From Edaphochlamys debaryana (Eukaryota > Chlorophyta > Chlorophyceae > Chlamydomonadales): 64,000 nt of DNA. The position numbers were made by a program, and so were the translations under genes. Of this stretch, positions 22,801 to 34,800 are shown one piece after another (the first letter of the stretch is position 1; each line of letters opens with the position of its first letter). Below the pieces are notes generated by a model that was not told the origin of the DNA, ran no database searches, and saw only the letters and a program-made list of their open reading frames with translations. Location: NCBI GenBank assembly GCA_016858145.1, contig JAEHOE010000009.1, positions 186,001-250,000 on the forward strand, given 5' to 3'.

Positions 22801-25800
22801 TCCATATCGGGGCTTACAATTATTGGGTCCAGCGTCACGGGCAACCTGGCCCTAGGCGCAAACGACAGCACAGGAGGCTTTGTCCATGCATCTGGATCCC
22901 TGACAGATGTCCGAATCCTCAGCAGCAGCCTGGGCAACCATTCGGCGGTCTTTGGGGGCGTGTTCTATGCCGGCAGGGCTGTGAGCCGCTTTCACGTCGC
23001 CCACGGCAGCCAGGTGTACGCCAACGCAGCCAAAACAAGTGGGGGTGTTATCTGTACCAATGGCAATGCCATTGACGTCCAAGTTCTCGGGAACAGCTCA
23101 ATCCAGCAAAACAGAGCAGTTTGGGGCGGCTTCTTGTCTGTTGAAGGGAACCTCTCGGCACTTCTCTGTGACGGCTCCCGCATCTGGGGCAACGAGGCAA
23201 CTCAGGTTGGTGGCGTGGTCTACGTGAGAAGTGGAGACGCCACAGCGGTCAGCATAACTGGCAACAGCTCTGTGTACCTCAACCGAGCAGGAGGAGGTGG
23301 CATTATGTACATTTACATTGGATCTCTGTCGGATTTTGTCGTCAACGGCTCCAGCATCTGGGAAAACACGGCTGCAGGCTACACTGACAGTGCTGGCGGC
23401 GTGGTGTCTGTGAACAATGGCTCTTTACACAACATCACCCTCACTGGAGCAGTCATTGCCATCAACTCAGCACTGTACGGAGGCGTGCTGCAAGCCAGCG
23501 GTTCCATATCGGGGCTTACAATTATTGGGTCCAGCGTCACGGGCAACCTGGCCCTAGGCGCAGAGAACAGCACAGGAGGCTTTGTCCATGCATCTGGATC
23601 CCTGACAGATGTCCGAATCCTCAGCAGCAGCCTGGGCAACCATTCGGCGGTCTTTGGGGGCGTGTTCTATGCCGACAGGGCTGTGAGCCGCTTTCACGTC
23701 GCCCACGGCAGCCAGGTGTACGCCAACGCAGCCAAAACAAGTGGGGGTGTTATCTGTACCAATGGCAATGCCATTGACGTCCAAGTTCTCGGGAACAGCT
23801 CAATCCAGCAAAACAGAGCAGTTTGGGGCGGCTTCTTGTCTGTTGAAGGGAACCTCTTGGCACTTCTCTGTGACGGCTCCCGCATCTGGGGCAACGAGGC
23901 AACTCAGGTTGGTGGCGTGGTCTACGTGAGAAGTGGAGACGCCACAGCGGTCAGCATAACTGGCAACAGCTCTGTGTACCTCAACCGAGCAGGAGGAGGT
24001 GGCATTATGTACATTTACATTGGATCTCTGTCGGATTTTGTCGTCAACGGCTCCAGCATCTGGGGAAACACGGCTGCAGGCTACACTGACAGTGCTGGCG
24101 GCGTGGTGTCTGTGAACAATGGCTCTTTACACAACATCACCCTCACTGGAGCAGTCATTGCCATCAACTCAGCACTGTACGGAGGCGTGCTGCAAGCCAG
24201 CGGTTCCATATCGGGGCTTACAATTATTGGGTCCAGCGTCACGGGCAACCTGGCCCTAGGCGCAGACGAACAGCACAGGAGGCTTTGTCCATGCATCTGG
24301 ATCCCTGACAGATGTCCGAATCCTCAGCAGCAGCCTGGGCAACCATTCGGCGGTCTTTGGGGGCGTGTTCTATGCCGGACAGGGCTGTGAGCCGCTTTCA
24401 CGTCGCCCACGGCAGCCAGGTGTACGCCAACGCAGCCAAAACAAGTGGGGGTGTTATCTGTACCAATGGCAATGCCATTGACGTCCAAGTTCTCGGGAAC
24501 AGCTCAATCCAGCAAAACAGAGCAGTTTGGGGCGGCTTCTTGTCTGTTGAAGGGAACCTCTCGGCACTTCTCTGTGACGGCTCCCGCATCTGGGGCAACG
24601 AGGCAACTCAGGTTGGTGGCGTGGTCTACGTGAGAAGTGGAGACGCCACAGCGGTCAGCATAACTGGCAACAGCTCTGTGTACCTCAACCGAGCAGGAGG
24701 AGGTGGCATTATGTACATTTACATTGGATCTCTGTCGGATTTTGTCGTCAACGGCTCCAGCATCTGGGGGAACACGGCTGCAGGCTACACTGACAGTGCT
24801 GGCGGCGTGGTGTCTGTGAACAATGGCTCTTTACACAACATCACCCTCACTGGAGCAGTCATTGCCATCAACTCAGCACTGTACGGAGGCGTGCTGCAAG
24901 CCAGCGGTTCCATATCGGGGCTTACAATTATTGGGTCCAGCGTCACGGGCAACCTGGCCCTAGGCGCAAACGACAGCACAGGAGGCTTTGTCCATGCATC
25001 TGGATCCCTGACAGATGTCCGAATCCTCAGCAGCAGCCTGGGCAACCATTCGGCGGTCTTTGGGGGCGTGTTCTATGCCGACAGGGCTGTGAGCCGCTTT
25101 CACGTCGCCCACGGCAGCCAGGTGTACGCCAACGCAGCCAAAACAAGTGGGGGTGTTATCTGTACCAATGGCAATGCCATTGACGTCCAAGTTCTCGGGA
25201 ACAGCTCAATCCAGCAAAACAGAGCAGTTTGGGGCGGCTTCTTGTCTGTTGAAGGGAACCTCTCGGCACTTCTCTGTGACGGCTCCCGCATCTGGGGCAA
25301 CGAGGCAACTCAGGTTGGTGGCGTGGTCTACGTGAGAAGTGGAGACGCCACAGCGGTCAGCATAACTGGCAACAGCTCTGTGTACCTCAACCGAGCAGGA
25401 GGAGGTGGCATTATGTACATTTACATTGGATCTCTGTCGGATTTTGTCGTCAACGGCTCCAGCATCTGGGGGAACACGGCTGCAGGCTACACTGACAGTG
25501 CTGGCGGCGTGGTGTCTGTGAACAATGGCTCTTTACACAACATCACCCTCACTGGAGCAGTCATTGCCATCAACTCAGCACTGTACGGAGGCGTGCTGCA
25601 AGCCAGCGGTTCCATATCGGGGCTTACAATTATTGGGTCCAGCGTCACGGGCAACCTGGCCCTAGGCGCAAACGACAGCACAGGAGGCTTTGTCCATGCA
25701 TCTGGATCCCTGACAGATGTCCGAATCCTCAGCAGCAGCCTGGGCAACCATTCGGCGGTCTTTGGGGGCGTGTTCTATGCCGACAGGGCTGTGAGCCGCT

Positions 25801-28800
25801 TTCACGTCGCCCACGGCAGCCAGGTGTACGCCAACGCAGCCAAAACAAGTGGGGGTGTTATCTGTACCAATGGCAATGCCATTGACGTCCAAGTTCTCGG
25901 GAACAGCTCAATCCAGCAAAACAGAGCAGTTTGGGGCGGCTTCTTGTCTGTTGAAGGGAACCTCTCGGCACTTCTCTGTGACGGCTCCCGCATCTGGGGC
26001 AACGAGGCAACTCAGGTTGGTGGCGTGGTCTACGTGAGAAGTGGAGACGCCACAGCGGTCAGCATAACTGGCAACAGCTCTGTGTACCTCAACCGAGCAG
26101 GAGGAGGTGGCATTATGTACATTTACATTGGATCTCTGTCGGATTTTGTCGTCAACGGCTCCAGCATCTGGGGAAACACGGCTGCAGGCTACACTGACAG
26201 TGCTGGCGGCGTGGTGTCTGTGAACAATGGCTCTTTACACAACATCACCCTCACTGGAGCAGTCATTGCCATCAACTCAGCACTGTACGGAGGCGTGCTG
26301 CAAGCCAGCGGTTCCATATCGGGGCTTACAATTATTGGGTCCAGCGTCACGGGCAACCTGGCCCTAGGCGCAAACGACAGCACAGGAGGCTTTGTCCATG
26401 CATCTGGATCCCTGACAGATGTCCGAATCCTCAGCAGCAGCCTGGGCAACCATTCGGCGGTCTTTGGGGGCGTGTTCTATGCCGACAGGGCTGTGAGCCG
26501 CTTTCACGTCGCCCACGGCAGCCAGGTGTACGCCAACGCAGCCAAAACAAGTGGGGGTGTTATCTGTACCAATGGCAATGCCATTGACGTCCAAGTTCTC
26601 GGGAACAGCTCAATCCAGCAAAACAGAGCAGTTTGGGGCGGCTTCTTGTCTGTTGAAGGGAACCTCTCGGCACTTCTCTGTGACGGCTCCCGCATCTGGG
26701 GCAACGAGGCAACTCAGGTTGGTGGCGTGGTCTACGTGAGAAGTGGAGACGCCACAGCGGTCAGCATAACTGGCAACAGCTCTGTGTACCTCAACCGAGC
26801 AGGAGGAGGTGGCATTATGTACATTTACATTGGATCTCTGTCGGATTTTGTCGTCAACGGCTCCAGCATCTGGGGAAACACGGCTGCAGGCTACACTGAC
26901 AGTGCTGGCGGCGTGGTGTCTGTGAACAATGGCTCTTTACACAACATCACCCTCACTGGAGCAGTCATTGCCATCAACTCAGCACTGTACGGAGGCGTGC
27001 TGCAAGCCAGCGGTTCCATATCGGGGCTTACAATTATTGGGTCCAGCGTCACGGGCAACCTGGCCCTAGGCGCAAACGACAGCACAGGAGGCTTTGTCCA
27101 TGCATCTGGATCCCTGACAGATGTCCGAATCCTCAGCAGCAGCCTGGGCAACCATTCGGCGGTCTTTGGGGGCGTGTTCTATGCCGACAGGGCTGTGAGC
27201 CGCTTTCACGTCGCCCACGGCAGCCAGGTGTACGCCAACGCAGCCAAAACAAGTGGGGGTGTTATCTGTACCAATGGCAATGCCATTGACGTCCAAGTTC
27301 TCGGGAACAGCTCAATCCAGCAAAACAGAGCAGTTTGGGGCGGCTTCTTGTCTGTTGAAGGGAACCTCTCGGCACTTCTCTGTGACGGCTCCCGCATCTG
27401 GGGCAACGAGGCAACTCAGGTTGGTGGCGTGGTCTACGTGAGAAGTGGAGACGCCACAGCGGTCAGCATAACTGGCAACAGCTCTGTGTACCTCAACCGA
27501 GCAGGAGGAGGTGGCATTATGTACATTTACATTGGATCTCTGTCGGATTTTGTCGTCAACGGCTCCAGCATCTGGGGGAACACGGCTGCAGGCTACACTG
27601 ACAGTGCTGGCGGCGTGGTGTCTGTGAACAATGGCTCTTTACACAACATCACCCTCACTGGAGCAGTCATTGCCATCAACTCAGCACTGTACGGAGGCGT
27701 GCTGCAAGCCAGCGGTTCCATATCGGGGCTTACAATTATTGGGTCCAGCGTCACGGGCAACCTGGCCCTAGGCGCAAACGACAGCACAGGAGGCTTTGTC
27801 CATGCATCTGGATCCCTGACAGATGTCCGAATCCTCAGCAGCAGCCTGGGCAACCATTCGGCGGTCTTTGGGGGCGTGTTCTATGCCGACAGGGCTGTGA
27901 GCCGCTTTCACGTCGCCCACGGCAGCCAGGTGTACGCCAACGCAGCCAAAACAAGTGGGGGTGTTATCTGTACCAATGGCAATGCCATTGACGTCCAAGT
28001 TCTCGGGAACAGCTCAATCCAGCAAAACAGAGCAGTTTGGGGCGGCTTCTTGTCTGTTGAAGGGAACCTCTCGGCACTTCTCTGTGACGGCTCTCGCATC
28101 TGGGGCAACGAGGCAACTCAGGTTGGTGGCGTGGTCTACGTGAGAAGTGGAGACGCCACAGCGGTCAGCATAACTGGCAACAGCTCTGTGTACCTCAACC
28201 GAGCAGGAGGAGGTGGCATTATGTACATTTACATTGGATCTCTGTCGGATTTTGTCGTCAACGGCTCCAGCATCTGGGAAAACACGGCTGCAGGCTACAC
28301 TGACAGTGCTGGCGGCGTGGTGTCTGTGAACAATGGCTCTTTACACAACATCACCCTCACTGGAGCAGTCATTGCCATCAACTCAGCACTGTACGGAGGC
28401 GTGCTGCAAGCCAGCGGTTCCATATCGGGGCTTACAATTATTGGGTCCAGCGTCACGGGCAACCTGGCCCTAGGCGCAAACGACAGCACAGGAGGCTTTG
28501 TCCATGCATCTGGATCCCTGACAGATGTCCGAATCCTCAGCAGCAGCCTGGGCAACCATTCGGCGGTCTTTGGGGGCGTGTTCTATGCCGACAGGGCTGT
28601 GAGCCGCTTTCACGTCGCCCACGGCAGCCAGGTGTACGCCAACGCAGCCAAAACAAGTGGGGGTGTTATCTGTACCAATGGCAATGCCATTGACGTCCAA
28701 GTTCTCGGGAACAGCTCAATCCAGCAAAACAGAGCAGTTTGGGGCGGCTTCTTGTCTGTTGAAGGGAACCTCTCGGCACTTCTCTGTGACGGCTCTCGCA

Positions 28801-31800
28801 TCTGGGGCAACGAGGCAACTCAGGTTGGTGGCGTGGTCTACGTGAGAAGTGGAGACGCCACAGCGGTCAGCATAACTGGCAACAGCTCTGTGTACCTCAA
28901 CCGAGCAGGAGGAGGTGGCATTATGTACATTTACATTGGATCTCTGTCGGATTTTGTCGTCAACGGCTCCAGCATCTGGGAAAACACGGCTGCAGGCTAC
29001 ACTGACAGTGCTGGCGGCGTGGTGTCTGTGAACAATGGCTCTTTACACAACATCACCCTCACTGGAGCAGTCATTGCCATCAACTCAGCACTGTACGGAG
29101 GCGTGCTGCAAGCCAGCGGTTCCATATCGGGGCTTACAATTATTGGGTCCAGCGTCACGGGCAACCTGGCCCTAGGCGCAAACGACAGCACAGGAGGCTT
29201 TGTCCATGCATCTGGATCCCTGACAGATGTCCGAATCCTCAGCAGCAGCCTGGGCAACCATTCGGCGGTCTTTGGGGGCGTGTTCTATGCCGACAGGGCT
29301 GTGAGCCGCTTTCACGTCGCCCACGGCAGCCAGGTGTACGCCAACGCAGCCAAAACAAGTGGGGGTGTTATCTGTACCAATGGCAATGCCATTGACGTCC
29401 AAGTTCTCGGGAACAGCTCAATCCAGCAAAACAGAGCAGTTTGGGGCGGCTTCTTGTCTGTTGAAGGGAACCTCTCGGCACTTCTCTGTGACGGCTCTCG
29501 CATCTGGGGCAACGAGGCAACTCAGGTTGGTGGCGTGGTCTACGTGAGAAGTGGAGACGCCACAGCGGTCAGCATAACTGGCAACAGCTCTGTGTACCTC
29601 AACCGAGCAGGAGGAGGTGGCATTATGTACATTTCATTGGATCTCTGTCGGATTTTGTCGTCAACGGCTCCAGCATCTGGGAAAACACGGCTGCAGGCTA
29701 CACTGACAGTGCTGGCGGCGTGGTGTCTGTGAACAATGGCTCTTTACACAACATCACCCTCACTGGAGCAGTCATTGCCATCAACTCAGCACTGTACGGA
29801 GGCGTGCTGCAAGCCAGCGGTTCCATATCGGGGCTTACAATTATTGGGTCCAGCGTCACGGGCAACCTGGCCCTAGGCGCAAACGACAGCACAGGAGGCT
29901 TTGTCCATGCATCTGGATCCCTGACAGATGTCCGAATCCTCAGCAGCAGCCTGGGCAACCATTCGGCGGTCTTTGGGGGCGTGTTCTATGCCGACAGGGC
30001 TGTGAGCCGCTTTCACGTCGCCCACGGCAGCCAGGTGTACGCCAACGCAGCCAAAACAAGTGGGGGTGTTATCTGTACCAATGGCAATGCCATTGAAGTC
30101 CAAGTTCTCGGGAACAGCTCAATCCAGCAAAACAGAGCAGTTTGGGGCGGCTTCTTGTCTGTTGAAGGGAACCTCTCGGCACTTCTCTGTGACGGCTCTC
30201 GCATCTGGGGCAACGAGGCAACTCAGGTTGGTGGCGTGGTCTACGTGAGAAGTGGAGACGCCACAGCGGTCAGCATAACTGGCAACAGCTCTGTGTACCT
30301 CAACCGAGCAGGAGGAGGTGGCATTATGTACATTTTCATTGGATCTCTGTCGGATTTTGTCGTCAACGGCTCCAGCATCTGGGAAAACACGGCTGCAGGC
30401 TACACTGACAGTGCTGGCGGCGTGGTGTCTGTGAACAATGGCTCTTTACACAACATCACCCTCACTGGAGCAGTCATTGCCATCAACTCAGCACTGTACG
30501 GAGGCGTGCTGCAAGCCAGCGGTTCCATATCGGGGCTTACAATTATTGGGTCCAGCGTCACGGGCAACCTGGCCCTAGGCGCAAACGACAGCACAGGAGG
30601 CTTTGTCCATGCATCTGGATCCCTGACAGATGTCCGAATCCTCAGCAGCAGCCTGGGCAACCATTCGGCGGTCTTTGGGGGCGTGTTCTATGCCGACAGG
30701 GCTGTGAGCCGCTTTCACGTCGCCCACGGCAGCCAGGTGTACGCCAACGCAGCCAAAACAAGTGGGGGTGTTATCTGTACCAATGGCAATGCCATTGACG
30801 TCCAAGTTCTCGGGAACAGCTCAATCCAGCAAAACAGAGCAGTTTGGGGCGGCTTCTTGTCTGTTGAAGGGAACCTCTCGGCACTTCTCTGTGACGGCTC
30901 TCGCATCTGGGGCAACGAGGCAACTCAGGTTGGTGGCGTGGTCTACGTGAGAAGTGGAGACGCCACAGCGGTCAGCATAACTGGCAACAGCTCTGTGTAC
31001 CTCAACCGAGCAGGAGGAGGTGGCATTATGTACATTTTCATTGGATCTCTGTCGGATTTTGTCGTCAACGGCTCCAGCATCTGGGAAAACACGGCTGCAG
31101 GCTACACTGACAGTGCTGGCGGCGTGGTGTCTGTGAACAATGGCTCTTTACACAACATCACCCTCACTGGAGCAGTCATTGCCATCAACTCAGCACTGTA
31201 CGGAGGCGTGCTGCAAGCCAGCGGTTCCATATCGGGGCTTACAATTATTGGGTCCAGCGTCACGGGCAACCTGGCCCTAGGCGCAAACGACAGCACAGGA
31301 GGCTTTGTCCATGCATCTGGATCCCTGACAGATGTCCGAATCCTCAGCAGCAGCCTGGGCAACCATTCGGCGGTCTTTGGGGGCGTGTTCTATGCCGACA
31401 GGGCTGTGAGCCGCTTTCACGTCGCCCACGGCAGCCAGGTGTACGCCAACGCAGCCAAAACAAGTGGGGGTGTTATCTGTACCAATGGCAATGCCATTGA
31501 CGTCCAAGTTCTCGGGAACAGCTCAATCCAGCAAAACAGAGCAGTTTGGGGCGGCTTCTTGTCTGTTGAAGGGAACCTCTCGGCACTTCTCTGTGACGGC
31601 TCCCGCATCTGGGGCAACGAGGCAACTCAGGTTGGTGGCGTGGTCTACGTGAGAAGTGGAGACGCCACAGCGGTCAGCATAACTGGCAACAGCTCTGTGT
31701 ACCTCAACCGAGCAGGAGGAGGTGGCATTATGTACATTTTCATTGGATCTCTGTCGGATTTTGTCGTCAACGGCTCCAGCATCTGGGAAAACACGGCTGC

Positions 31801-34800
31801 AGGCTACACTGACAGTGCTGGCGGCGTGGTGTCTGTGAACAATGGCTCTTTACACAACATCACCCTCACTGGAGCAGTCATTGCCATCAACTCAGCACTG
31901 TACGGAGGCGTGCTGCAAGCCAGCGGTTCCATATCGGGGCTTACAATTATTGGGTCCAGCGTCACGGGCAACCTGGCCCTAGGCGCAAACGACAGCACAG
32001 GAGGCTTTGTCCATGCATCTGGATCCCTGACAGATGTCCGAATCCTCAGCAGCAGCCTGGGCAACCATTCGGCGGTCTTTGGGGGCGTGTTCTATGCCGA
32101 CAGGGCTGTGAGCCGCTTTCACGTCGCCCACGGCAGCCAGGTGTACGCCAACGCAGCCAAAACAAGTGGGGGTGTTATCTGTACCAATGGCAATGCCATT
32201 GACGTCCAAGTTCTCGGGAACAGCTCAATCCAGCAAAACAGAGCAGTTTGGGGCGGCTTCTTGTCTGTTGAAGGGAACCTCTCGGCACTTCTCTGTGACG
32301 GCTCCCGCATCTGGGGCAACGAGGCAACTCAGGTTGGTGGCGTGGTCTACGTGAGAAGTGGAGACGCCACAGCGGTCAGCATAACTGGCAACAGCTCTGT
32401 GTACCTCAACCGAGCAGGAGGAGGTGGCATTATGTACATTTACATTGGATCTCTGTCGGATTTTGTCGTCAACGGCTCCAGCATCTGGGGGAACACGGCT
32501 GCAGGCTACACTGACAGTGCTGGCGGCGTGGTGTCTGTGAACAATGGCTCTTTACACAACATCACCCTCACTGGAGCAGTCATTGCCATCAACTCAGCAC
32601 TGTACGGAGGCGTGCTGCAAGCCAGCGGTTCCATATCGGGGCTTACAATTATTGGGTCCAGCGTCACGGGCAACCTGGCCCTAGGCGCAAACGACAGCAC
32701 AGGAGGCTTTGTCCATGCATCTGGATCCCTGACAGATGTCCGAATCCTCAGCAGCAGCCTGGGCAACCATTCGGCGGTCTTTGGGGGCGTGTTCTATGCC
32801 GACAGGGCTGTGAGCCGCTTTCACGTCGCCCACGGCAGCCAGGTGTACGCCAACGCAGCCAACGCAAAGGGGGGTGTCATCTGTACCAATGGCAATGCCA
32901 TTGACGGCCAAGTCCTCGGGAACAGCTCAATCCAGCAAAACAGAGCAGTTTGGGGCGGCTTCTTGTCTGTTGAAGGGAACCTCTCGGCACTTCTCTGTGA
33001 CGGCTCCCGCATCTGGGGCAACGAGGCAACTCAGGTTGGTGGCGTGGTCTACGTGAGAAGTGGAGACGCCACAGCGGTCAGCATAACTGGCAACAGCTCT
33101 GTGTACCTCAACCGAGCAGGAGGAGGTGGCATTATGTACATTTTCATTGGATCTCTGTCGGATTTTGTCGTCAACGGCTCCAGCATCTGGGAAAACACGG
33201 CTGCAGGCTACACTGACAGTGCTGGCGGCGTGGTGTCTGTGAACAATGGCTCTTTACACAACATCACCCTCACTGGAGCAGTCATTGCCATCAACTCAGC
33301 ACTGTACGGAGGCGTGCTGCAAGCCAGCGGTTCCATATCGGGGCTTACAATTATTGGGTCCAGCGTCACGGGCAACCTGGCCCTAGGCGCAAACGACAGC
33401 ACAGGAGGCTTTGTCCATGCATCTGGATCCCTGACAGATGTCCGAATCCTCAGCAGCAGCCTGGGCAACCATTCGGCGGTCTTTGGGGGCGTGTTCTATG
33501 CCGACAGGGCTGTGAGCCGCTTTCACGTCGCCCACGGCAGCCAGGTGTACGCCAACGCAGCCAACGCAAAGGGGGGTGTCATCTGTACCAATGGCAATGC
33601 CATTGACGGCCAAGTCCTCGGGAACAGCTCAATCCAGCAAAACAGAGCAGTTTGGGGCGGCTTCTTGTCTGTTGAAGGGAACCTCTCGGCACTTCTCTGT
33701 GACGGCTCCCGCATCTGGGGCAACGAGGCAACTCAGGTTGGTGGCGTGGCAAGTAGTGGAGACGCCACAGCGGTCAGCATAACTGGCAACAGCTCTGTGT
33801 ACCTCAACCGAGCAGGAGGAGGTGGCATTATGTACATTTACATTGGATCTCTGTCGGATTTTGTCGTCAACGGCTCCAGCATCTGGGAAAACACGGCTGC
33901 AGGCTACACTGGCAGTACTGGCGGCGTGGTGTCTGTGAACAATGGCTCAATATTTAATGTCACCTTTGCAGGCGCCATAATAGCCAGCAACTCGGCAGAT
34001 GTAAGTGGAGGCGTGCTGCAAGCCAGCGGTTCCATATCGGGGCTTACAATTATTGGGTCCAGCGTCACGGGCAACCTGGCCCTAGGCGCAGAGAACAGCA
34101 CAGGAGGCTTTGTCCATGCATCTGGATCCCTGACAGATGTCCGAATCCTCAGCAGCAGCCTGGGCAACCATTCGGCGGTCTTTGGGGGCGTGTTCTATGC
34201 CGACAGGGCTGTGAGCCGCTTTCACGTCGCCCACGGCAGCCAGGTGTACGCCAACGCAGCCAAAACAAGTGGGGGTGTTATCTGTACCAATGGCAATGCC
34301 ATTGACGTCCAAGTTCTCGGGAACAGCTCAATCCAGCAAAACAGAGCAGTTTGGGGCGGCTTCTTGTCTGTTGAAGGGAACCTCTCGGCACTTCTCTGTG
34401 ACGGCTCTCGCATCTGGGGCAACGAGGCAACTCAGGTTGGTGGCGTGGTCTACGTGAGAAGTGGAGACGCCACAGCGGTCAGCATAACTGGCAACAGCTC
34501 TGTGTACCTCAACCGAGCAGGAGGAGGTGGCATTATGTACATTTTCATTGGATCTCTGTCGGATTTTGTCGTCAACGGCTCCAGCATCTGGGAAAACACG
34601 GCTGCAGGCTACACTGACAGTGCTGGCGGCGTGGTGTCTGTGAACAATGGCTCTTTACACAACATCACCCTCACTGGAGCAGTCATTGCCATCAACTCAG
34701 CACTGTACGGAGGCGTGCTGCAAGCCAGCGGTTCCATATCGGGGCTTACAATTATTGGGTCCAGCGTCACGGGCAACCTGGCCCTAGGCGCAAACGACAG

